Below are positions 55,469 through 64,000 of a DNA stretch of 64,000 bases, in pieces; position 1 is the first letter of the stretch; each line of letters starts with the position of its first letter. A program made the position numbers and the translations under genes. The DNA is from Palaemon carinicauda. Taxonomy: Eukaryota; Arthropoda; Malacostraca; Decapoda; Palaemonidae. Location of the stretch: contig NC_090761.1 in NCBI RefSeq assembly GCF_036898095.1, forward strand, positions 44,104,407 through 44,168,406. The letters are read 5' to 3'. Below the pieces are notes generated by a model. The model did not search any database. It was not told where the DNA came from and was given only the letters and a program-made list of their open reading frames with translations.

Positions 55469-57101
55469 TCACCGTTGTGGGAATGCATCTTGCCAAAGAG
55501 CCTTGGGGTCCGGGACCGGGGAGCAGTACAATGGGAGCCTGAAGTTTAGGTACGTTGCGAACAGATCCACTGTCGGGAAACCCCACAAAGTCAGGACTCT
55601 GAAGGCTTCTAGAGGATCCAAAGACCATTGGGAATCCCCCATCCAAGTCGTTCTGCTCAGGTTGTCCGTGAGCAAATTCCTTTTGCCGGGAATGAAGCAC
55701 GCTGATAGGGACACCGAGTGGACTTCCGCCCATCTCAGTACAGGTATTTCTACTGCAAGATGGGATAGGGGCTGCGAAAAAGTACTGCCTTGTTGATGTA
55801 AGCTACTACCGTCGTGTTGTTGCTCATCATCACTACCGGGTGGCCTGCCAGGAACTGATGGAACTGTTGAAGGGCCAGGAAGGCAGCCTAGATCTCTTAA
55901 GAGATTTATGTGCTGGTACTTTTCGAACTCTGACCAAAGGCCTGAAGTCGTGTGGTGTAGCATGTGGGCCACCCACCCTTCTTCTGATGCGTTTGTGAAG
56001 AGCATCAAGTCAAGGGGAAGGACAAGAAGGTCGGCACCCTTTAGAAGGTTCTCGTCTGCCACCCACCATGCGAGGTCTGTCCGTTCCTCTGGTCCCATGG
56101 GAATCAGAATGTCTGGGGAATCAAAGGCCTGATTCCAGGTGGACTTCAGCCACCACTCGAGGGATCGTACCTCAAGACAGCCTTTGGTAACTAGACAAGC
56201 CAGGGATGACAGGTGCCCGAGGAGACATAGCCACCTCTGGGTTGGGAGCTCTTCTCGTCTGACAAAAGGACTTGCGACCTTCCTTAGCCCCACTACCCTG
56301 TCGTCTGATGGGAAGGCTTTGTGAAGACTGGTATCTATAATCATTCCTAGATATACCAGTTGTTGAGAGTGAAGCAGAGATGACTTCTTGAGGTTTACCA
56401 TGATCTCCAGATCTTGGCAAAGTCCCAGAAGCCTGTCTTGGAGCTGAAGAAGGGTTGCCACCGAGTCTACTAGAATCAGCCAGTCGTCCAGGTAACGTAG
56501 GAGACATGCCGATTTTGTGAGCCCAAGATGACACTAGGATGAACACTCTCGTGAAGACCTGGGGTGCTGTGGAAAGACTGCAGCACAGCACCTTGAACTG
56601 GTATTTCTTGTTGTCCAAGCTGAATCTCAGATACTTCCTTGAAGACAGATGGATTGAGATCTGGAAGAATGAGTCCTTTACTTTCAGTGTGTATATGAAG
56701 TCCTGAGATCTTACTGCTTGTTTGACCATGTCTGCCGTCTCCATGCTGAACGAAGTTTGCTTGACAAACTTATTTAGAGCCGAGAGGTCGATGACTGGTC
56801 TCCAGACTCCAGGCGCCTCTTTCACCAGATAGAGTTGACTGAAGAAGCCTGGGGAGTTGTCGAGGACCTCTTGAAGAGCGCCCTTCTCCAACATGGCCTG
56901 GACTTCGAGCTGAAAGGCCACACCTCTGCGGATCCCTTCGCATAGGAGCTTGTCAACACTGGAGTCTTGATCAGTAAAGGGAGAGATAGAATGAACAGAA
57001 TGCGATACCCTGGACGAATCACAAAGACTGTCCAGGGTTTGGCCCCGAGCTGCATCCACCTCTTCCAGCAGCGATGCAGGCATCCCCCATCTGGTGGACA
57101 A
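55469..57101 (-). pseudogene. Element E reverse transcriptase-RNase H, one main frameshift
   Basis: 56172-57101 encodes the first RT part: LVKEAPGVWRPVIDLSALNK, TLKVKDSFFQISI and CCSLSTAPQVFTRVF. Near 56480-56500 the catalytic LRYLDDWLILVDSVATL is read in the other frame, which continues as 55469-56461: thumb (LVYLGMIIDTSLHKAFPSDD), RNase H remnants (LMLFTNASEEGWVAHMLHH), and DLFATYLNFRLPLYCSPVPD. The RNase H SD motif reads TN, so it is probably inactive. The frameshift lies close to the YLDD motif. Confidence 0.8.
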
Positions 57102-57160
57102 GCGGGAGGATCGCCTATCCTAGGTTTGCAGCCACGGCCACCTCCTCTAGGGTGTTTCCC

Positions 57161-57991
57161 TCAACGGGAGAACTTGGAGCCTTTCTTGTCCTTGGCAGGA
57201 AAGGGCTTTTTAGACACGTTGCTGTCGTTAGCTGCAATCCTGTTCAATGAAGATTTTGGTTGTTTGGTCTGTGGGAGAGCTGGTGGTCTGTAGGGACGAT
57301 ATGTGAAGGCCCTATAACGGAGGGAGTCTTGGCGAGACTTTATCCATCTCTCCGGCGCTAGCTCAACATACCCTGGATAGAACAAAGAGTAGCCCTCCAG
57401 AGAGGAGTTCCGGAGGCTCGCAAACTCGTAGTGTGGGACTTGGTGATGGAACCTCTTGACTACTGAGTCTCTGCGCCTCATGATGGTGTTGGCCCACAAG
57501 TTCACACCTTGGTGGGCAAGGTACTCGATAGTACGAGTACCAAACAGAAGGAACGTCTCCATCGCCTTCCTGGTGGGTTCATTAGAAAAATCCGCCTTCC
57601 GCACTAGGTTCCCCACTGATCCTAACCAAAGATTATGCCACGAAGTAGCCTGCATGGCATACTTCACCACTTTCTCCTGGTTAAGAATCTCCGAAGCTGA
57701 GAAGGAGACTTGAAGACCGGAAAGTCTCTCCAGGGAGATTCCCTTTGCAGGTTCCTCTAAGGAATGGTGAAGAGGAAGACCCAGGAGGGGCTCATCTAGG
57801 ACCTCATAATATCTCCTCAGCTGGACACCTGGAGGTGTGAGGAGTTTCGAGGACGAGCCCGCAGAGGCTGTGATCTCCTTCCAAGGGACAGGAAACTTAG
57901 GAATTTTAAATTCATGAAGCTTGCCTTCCTTCACCTTCCCCAGTAAACGCGATGTTCTACATTTACGGGGAGGGGAGTGAGGCGACAGCAA
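57161..57991 (-). pseudogene. Element E Gag-like C-terminal part
   Basis: 276-codon frame: VPWKEITASAGSSSKLLTPP, YYEVLDEPLLGLPLHHSLEE, WHNLWLGSVGNLVRKADFSN, LLFGTRTIEYLAHQGVNLWA, and a basic, Pro-rich C-terminus (KKPFPAKDKKGSKFSR). By position before RT and by the basic tail it is the Gag counterpart, but the fold region is not evidently similar to that of element B. The start is uncertain. Confidence 0.6.
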
Positions 57992-58349
57992 ACGATGACG
58001 AGAAGACTTGCCCCTCTCCGGAGAGAGAGCCGAAGCTCGAGGAGGAGACGGTCTGGCAGGTTTCTTACCTAGTGACCTATGTTGCTCAGAAGAGTGCTGG
58101 GATATGATGAACGGTAGTGCCGAACAGAGGCTGATTCTTGAGGATGTTGCGCTGTGATAGCATGCTCACGCGCACCTGTGTAACAAAAAGATGGTAATCG
58201 CTCAGGAGTGAACATGGCGAAAGGCAAGAAGCGCTTGGTTGATGATGTATGCCTTTCTCTAAGGGAGAGCGCTGGGTCGTTGGCGAATGATGGGAAGGTC
58301 GGTGTGCAACCAAAGGTTGCTGACGACCTGGAAAGACCTCACGAGATGG

Positions 58350-58680
58350 GGAAGAACCAGCTGGTGACACTCGGCGAGTTGGTGATCGATGAGTCGTCGA
58401 TCGGTGAGTTAGAAATCGGCAAGTCAGGGAGTTAGAGAACGATGCGTCGGAGATCAGTGAGCTGGAGATTTGAGCGTCGGAGATTGGCGAGTCGGGAATC
58501 GGAGAGTTGGAGATTTGGCAAGCAGGAGATCGGCGTGTAGACAATCAGCAAGCTAGAGATTGGGGAGCAGGAGATCAGCATACAGGAGGTCGGCGTGTTA
58601 GCAATCGGCGAGCTGAAAATAGGCGCATTGGAGATTGATGAGTATATCGGCGAGCTGCTGATCGAAGTCCTGGAGAAGTG
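58350..58680. repeat. Degenerate short tandem repeat in element E gag region
   Basis: About 15-base units around GGAGATCGGCGAGTTG, strongly varied, plus strand sense. On the minus strand it gives Ser/Pro/Ile-rich repeats (such as ISDAQISSSLISDASFS). It corresponds in position to the Pro/Gln repeats of the B and C Gag proteins. Confidence 0.65.
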
Positions 58681-59613
58681 ATGTGGTCCTTGGAAGGGCG
58701 CACATCTGCAGGAAAGAATCGCATACGAATCCTCAAAGAGAACAAAGCGCAGCTGCCAGAACAGATGGAAAATCACGAACCGAGGTTCGCTGAAGAGCAG
58801 GAGACGAGGCGAGATGGTCTGTTGAACGCCACAAGGCTTGCTAAACAAGGAGACAGCGAGTCCAAAACAGGCGGAGGTCGGGAACCAGAAGGCGGAGGAT
58901 CCTCCGAAAAGGAATGCTGTGATGAGGACGCTGAAGCTCCAAAGAGACGTCTCTTCACAGAAGGTGAATGGACACGTCTGAATCAAAGAGAGCAGCGAGC
59001 TCGGCGAGGGCGACAACCACGATGATGAGCCTCCGCCAGGGCAGGTTGATCAGCAAGCTGACCATCAGCAGGCCTCTGAAGAGGAGTCTCTATGAGTGGT
59101 CTCTCTCGTGAATGAGAGAGGTGATCACTTGCATCAGAGACATGCCTAGGACTTTGCTCCGCTCCCAAAGGATGGTCGGCGAGGGCGGAAGCGCAGTCTT
59201 CGGCGGCGGCGGAAGGCACAGAAGAAGAGCCAGGAACGGAGTCAGACGGCAGGGCAGCAGACGAATCCTCGGACGCCACGATGTCCACAAGAGCCAAAGG
59301 ATCAACCTCTGACGCAGATGAGAGCTGCAACTCCGCACCTCGTTGAATAAGACACAACACCCTCCTTGCAAGGCGGACCGGGCAAACACAAGGACGGCCA
59401 CACCTGTAGAAAAGCAGAAAGAGACAAGAACTCCCTCGGGGGGAGAGGCGCCCCGCTTCGCTAGGGGAAGCAGCACCGAATCTCGAGAACTGAAGTTGCG
59501 ACAGAAGTTGAAGGGCCTGCGCTACTACTTGACGGTTCCCCAAAGGAAACCACTTGAGAAGAAGCTTCGGAGGAAGGTTGGGGGGTGAAAGAAGCAGCTT
59601 TGGGTTTCTTCTG
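58681..59613 (-). pseudogene. Element E Gag middle region, Ser/Ala-rich
   Basis: The minus-strand frame 58983-59624 reads SEVDPLALVDIVASEDSSAA, then SVPSAAAEDCASALADHPLG, typical of a linker. Related nucleotides occur in element F at 21400-21650. The opposing plus-strand frames are shadows. Confidence 0.5.
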
Positions 59614-59840
59614 CTATACAGCAATCTTCAAAGGAGAAAAATCCCTTTTAGATTTTGTCTTTTGCTGTCGCCCAAACCTTTCCCACTGGGAAGCAGACCA
59701 CTCCCGACCCTCATTACATTTATTATCCACAACACACCGGTGGGGATCGAAATCCTCAGCGGACATAAATGTTCCGCAGAAGCAGCCCTCGGGTTCAGGA
59801 AAGGTACGCATGGCCGGCATGAAGGGCACACACACTGAAT
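59614..59840 (-). pseudogene. Gag N-terminal Cys-rich domain of element E
   Basis: Encodes PEPEGCFCGTFMSAEDFDPH, then C-residues and REWSASQWERFGRQQKTKSK, parallel to 21676-21975 in element F, but several of the Cys of F are missing here. Read as the start of the Gag protein near the right terminal repeat. Confidence 0.6.
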
Positions 59841-60090
59841 AGAAAAAGCAAAACAGAATAATAATGGCAGTCCAAAAAGGTGATGAGGGAGAGCAGTAAC
59901 AAATGTTCTCCAGCCAAGCCAAAAGCAAAGTGAAGCACAGTCACAGGTGTGTGAGTGAGAGGAGCAGTTACTACCCCTCCCTACCCCACTAACTAGCGGT
60001 ATGGGTGGTTAACCTTCGCTAAATTCTAATGGCCGGTCCTTTCAGCCAAAAGTAATACCCCTATAAATAGCATTGGTTTATATTCCAGTT

Positions 60091-63000
60091 ATGGATCAAA
60101 CATCTTTTAAGAGGAGGCCATGATTAATACTTAGCAAATGATGATTGCAAACAATCATGGCCCCACGAAAAGTAGAGTGAGTGTGGATCTCTCCCCAGTT
60201 TATCTATAAACCAAGGCAGTATCCATCCTTTCATCTGCATGGCAATTCCTGTTTTATTTCATTATTAACATGTAGCCAACATAAACCATTAAAACTAAAT
60301 TGTATGAGAAAAATACTAAAAGGGCTTGGATAGGACACAACAGTACTTCTGTATTCGTTGCAGCCAAACACAAAATTGAAGTCTTTGACATGAGAGTGAG
60401 CAGGACTTACCATCTGTCATAAATTACCTCGTCAATGATTTTAACAGCCATTCAAGCTCCACTAAAGACCTTCCCTATTTTAAAGGACGAAAGGTTTGTA
60501 CACACATAGGTACAAAGACTAAATGCCACCTAGACAAAATGCATAGACAATATAAATTAACCTTTGATAACAAACAAACTATATAAATTCTGCTCATACT
60601 TTAACTATACCCAGGTAATATTAAAGGGGAAGAAATGGAATGTATTGTATATTTTTTGGTACAGTAATAATTGTAGCAATTTCCCACATACTTCATTGTT
60701 TTTAGTTGCCCTGAACTTCTTTTAACCTTACTAAGAGGTCCAACAATAGCAGTTCCAAAGATATAGGCTAAATGGCATTTACAGTATAAACTGCTCTAGT
60801 TTTTCTTTTACAATAACCCATAATTCCATCACAAAACAGACAGCATTAGACTGTCAATTTAGATAATTTGGCGTTGGAGAGAAATTGAATACTGTATCAT
60901 ATCCAGTATTTATTACCATCCTGTTTACATTGTACTGCACCGTACATATTGCCATATTCAATTACTGCTCTTTCTCACAATAGCTTTTCCGTGACCATAC
61001 TAACTGATGTCACATATATCACTGAACAGTTGTAAATATGTAAGTCATGCCTCACATGTTCTGCAACATTTGTTTTCTACATAAAATATTTTGTTCTTTC
61101 TTAAGGAATCATTTCTATTATGGTTTCATAACAGAAGTGTTTCTTCCCAGTTTTACTAATACCGTACACTTTTCCCCATGTTTGGAATATTGTGCTTATA
61201 AACGTCCTGAGGTGATTACTACAAGGTTTTCTAGATAGGTTTTTATATTTATCTAATAAAATTTATTTTCATTTTCATTACACATGCTTGGCCAACCATT
61301 TCAACCTCCACACTAACTTAGGGAAAACTCCAAAGCAGATCAATATATTTAGAGTCATGTTCTGCAGGGGGGTCCACTCTTTGAGGGTTGTGACATTACT
61401 ATACAGTACAGTATGGCTCCCTCATAAGTCAGGTAGGACATGGCCTATTAAGATAGCGTACTATAAATTCTTATCATTTGGCAGTACAATTCTGTACTGA
61501 AATCTCCTCCCACCTAAAAATTCATTTTTCAGAGGATAGGAGGATTACTATTAGTTACAGGGGAATGCTGTAATCAGTTAACCAAGAACTTTCAATAAAA
61601 ATTCATTTCCGTTTCACCATAACCATTTCAAAAGCTTTCTAAAAAAATAATGTCATCAACTTTACTATTATTAAAAATATTAACCTCCTAACAGGACAGG
61701 CCATGATTCCTAATTTAGGATCAGCATTGTGACAGAAGTGAGCACTGTACCAACCCTCTGGACAAACCCTCACTCTTTCATAGCTATTTGGTAAATATTT
61801 ACTTACGCTCTGTTACAGGCGAACATCAATCCTCCATTTAACCCGTAACCCAGTTTAGGATGCTGCGTACTCCCTAACCCGTAATTACTACATATGTCTC
61901 ACCAGGCCTCATGTATAATCTAACCAACTGTTTTGCATGGCAACAGATTTGCATTTGGTAAGCTATATATTTCAGTTTCGAGGGTACTTTAGCCTTGGCT
62001 ATTACAACAGTGTCTTTTTAGGTATTTGACCTTACAGCCTATTTTGAATGTATGGGTATGTCGTTAAACTGTGTATTGACGCAGCTTTAGTGAATTCCGT
62101 TACATTTCAGAGTGATTGGTAATTGGCCAACAAAAATAATCCCTACTATGGCTCATACAGCGACTATCCTTTACCTGGGTCTACGAATCACATAATGACT
62201 AACCTAGACCTGTGTCTACAATAATACCCTATGATAATCTATCCATACGATAATCTACAGGTCTATGAAATTTCGAATTTAGTGAATTAACGTAATACAG
62301 GAACTAGCATCAGTTTTATTTTCGAAAGGGCCCATAATCATACAATTTAACAAAATGAAAACAATAGGATATCACGCTGAAGTTACGCTACCAAAGCTAA
62401 TCAAATCAAGTTATATTTAGCATTTCTGAAAAATTATTGAATGAATGTAGTAATTCTCCATATTGTAGCCCTAATGAATACGCCTAAGGTAATATAAGAT
62501 GAGCAATTTACCAAGAGCTTGCATAAAACGTTCTTAGTCGCGGAGTTACGTCAATATTCAAAAAGATATCACAATGTTTACGTCGCTTATTGTAATTTTA
62601 CCGTCCTATGTCTAGCTGTCTACTGTGTCGTATTTCTAAAGTACTTGATTAAATTATACTGATTAAATCCTATGGCATGTAATTCATTCATTAGCTGGAA
62701 AGCCGGGTGTTAAGTAAGCATAATTTTTCCTGAATAAAAGACTAACTTCAACATATTCATTTCCCACGAGGCAAAAGTGCTTGAAACACGGAAAACCTCT
62801 GCCATTAATCGCGTTGATTTTAATAATACACCTGGTGAAAAAACACATTAAGCTATTCACATCAATTCTTTAAATAGCAAGAAATGTGTGGCTTTTGTTG
62901 TGGAAAACAGCACCCTTCTCTATCCAAGATTCACTGTAACGGCTTGACATTTGTTCCCTGGTGCTGGATCATGACGTCAACACTACTGGAAATGTCTTCA

Positions 63001-63200
63001 TAGTGAACACATAGACTAATTTACCCGACGCTATAATAAGAATGTAATCATGACATTTAGAAGAAAAACATAAAAGGTGCATATTATATAACGAAAATGG
63101 TGCCATGCACAAGCCAAAAATATATATATTGAATAAGTCTAATGTAAATGGTCTTGCTGCTCGTACACATTCCAGCATGAGGTTGTGATTCGTTACTTAC
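60091..63200. other. Host intron between element E and exon version 1
   Basis: AT-rich, no recognised transposon or gene. Short open frames (60231-60413, 61047-61238, 62969-63178) lack any family resemblance. Confidence 0.55.
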
Positions 63201-63353
63201 CATATTTAAGAAAGTCAGATACTTAAACCGACCTCCAAATGCCCAATATGCCTCTTCATACTCAGAACCCTTTGGTGGTTTAACGTCATAATACAATCCA
63301 CAAAGATAAACAAAAAGAACACCAAAACGGACGATAAACAATGGAACCTCCAT
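63201..63353 (-). CDS. AIG1/ADTRP-like gene, first coding exon version 1 (most distal)
   Basis: Encodes 51 residues from ATG at 63353 to a phase-0 donor GTAAGT at 63195-63200. It holds one hydrophobic segment (about residues 4-22, beginning PLFIVRFGVLF), a short polar loop and the family motif GGRFKYLTFLNM, whose Thr is the expected nucleophile. The downstream shared exon begins LLQCGFFG, which continues the family pattern after this motif. The open frame extends upstream of the chosen Met, but the residues beyond it do not look like the family, and this Met lies at the usual distance from the motif. The nearest rival exons are 12 kb and 39 kb downstream. Strong call for the family; which promoter drives it cannot be seen. 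Confidence 0.85.
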
Positions 63354-64000
63354 GTCTGCCGGCCTTCTCGCCGAGTTTGTAGTTTGCCCCAAAGGAAATC
63401 CAGAATTGAACCGAATATTGAATTCCTGATTGGCACTGGCGGAATTAGAATGTGTGGCTAGACAGGAATACCGGAATGGATGATTAAACAGTTTATTCGG
63501 GTCGTGGCAACCTTTCATTTCTTTATTCCATAATTTCCAAAATATACATTTATATATTTTTAAAGTAAGACATATCCATTGGTTTCTTAGTTCTCCAGTC
63601 ATAATCAAATGGCAGTTATAGTTTTTTTACTTTCTGCTATGCAGCTGAAATCGTAATCCGCCATATTGAAACATGGATTACACAGACTCAAGTTGAAATT
63701 TTATTTATTTAAGTTTGAGATCGCTACTGCTAGTATCGTTAGCCGCTTGCACATTTCATAGGACATATAACTTTAATGATTCAAGATCAATTTTAGAATA
63801 TATTTGTATACTATCAAAGAGGGCCAGCCTTATAAACGGAATTTGAAACTGCTAGTCATCTATACATCATTCCAAGGATCTTAGCGAGAGTGTACTTCCA
63901 TCCTCTCAACAAGCCTGTGAACAATATCGATTTACAAGATAACTGGGAATGGGTCATACATCCAACAAAAGCCTCACGGTTGAAGGAAGCAAGCAAACGA
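63354..64000. other. Upstream of exon version 1; presumed 5-prime region of the host gene
   Basis: The open frame of exon 1 extends to 63608 but the extra residues are not family-like, so 63354-63600 may be 5-prime untranslated sequence. I see no TATA box or CpG cluster that can be called with confidence. Confidence 0.4.

Larger units (their letters stand above)
51435..60090 (-). mobile_element. DIRS-like element E, composite and decayed
   Basis: Left end TGTAATCTGTATTTTTCCTA with internal complementary region at 51690-51800. The right end near 60000-60090 reads CCCCTATAAATAGCATTGG. The left repeat (AGCCATTTATAGGGGATATT, then GCTGAAAGACGAGCCATAAG) clearly pairs with the inverted right repeat but has diverged. 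Right to left: Gag N-terminus, low-complexity repeats, Gag C-terminus, RT, RNase H, recombinase, and a second recombinase C-terminus nearer the left end. The second copy suggests two overlapping or nested elements. It sits in the host intron between exon versions 1 and 2. Confidence 0.75.
18508..63353 (-). other. Host gene span: AIG1/ADTRP-like membrane hydrolase with three alternative first coding exons
   Basis: Gene-level entry for the only convincing host gene. Exons run right to left: three candidate first coding exons, then two shared exons. All junctions have GT donors and AG acceptors and all joins visible here are phase 0, so any first exon can be read into the shared part. The protein joined from one first exon plus the shared exons is about 170 residues; family members are usually about 230-245, so one or two 3-prime exons (roughly 60-70 residues) are missing from what I can find, probably left of base 1. 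Family knowledge: AIG1 and ADTRP are multi-pass membrane hydrolases of fatty-acid esters of hydroxy fatty acids, with a catalytic Thr near the N-terminus and a His further on; both are present here. Introns are 0.7 to 27 kb and carry all the transposons described below. Confidence 0.85.

Noticed and set aside
58208..59025. Plus-strand Lys/Glu-rich ORFs in element E
   Set aside because: Opposite to the Gag middle region and made of its repeat; no independent support.

Overview
This is eukaryotic DNA with no bacterial operon structure. Short exons with GT-AG borders sit in a sea of retrotransposons. The AT-rich introns, long (TA)n and (GA)n tracts, DIRS-type elements and two LINE families that I recognise from shrimp-like genomes point to an arthropod, most likely a decapod crustacean. 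The species cannot be fixed from the sequence alone.

One host gene is visible, on the minus strand. It encodes a multi-pass membrane protein of the AIG1/ADTRP family (threonine hydrolases of fatty-acid esters of hydroxy fatty acids). Two shared exons lie at 23087-23224 and 18508-18725. Upstream are three different first coding exons (63201-63353, 50925-51089, 23889-24044). Each starts with its own ATG, encodes one membrane segment plus the motif GGRxKYLT carrying the presumed nucleophile Thr, and ends in phase 0 at a GTAAG donor. The locus looks like one enzyme with three exchangeable N-termini. The last coding exon is not found and probably lies left of base 1.

The introns are filled by nested retrotransposons, nearly all on the minus strand. 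Four DIRS-type elements (A 8794-15234, B 24622-31463, C about 34091-40830, D 40846-47341) have inverted terminal repeats and an internal complementary region that joins the complements of both ends. B is nearly intact, with a Gag-like ORF, an RT-RNase H ORF and a tyrosine recombinase ORF. A and D lack the RT palm at the same junction, so they look like a non-autonomous lineage. C is a mosaic of A-type and B-type parts with an expanded tandem repeat in gag. Elements E (51435-60090), F (18852-22250) and G (990-2880) belong to an older, related and decayed family.

LINE1 (I-like, 2930-8793 plus 15235-15560) is cut by DIRS A and by another repeat at 4757-5470. LINE2 (Jockey/CR1-like) lies in three pieces (24477-24621, 31464-33185, 47560-47930), separated by DIRS B and by a block of about 14 kb holding C and D. 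Gene-poor stretches outside these elements (1-990, 15560-18500, 22250-23086, 23225-23888, 49700-50924, 60090-63200) are AT-rich introns with little else recognisable.
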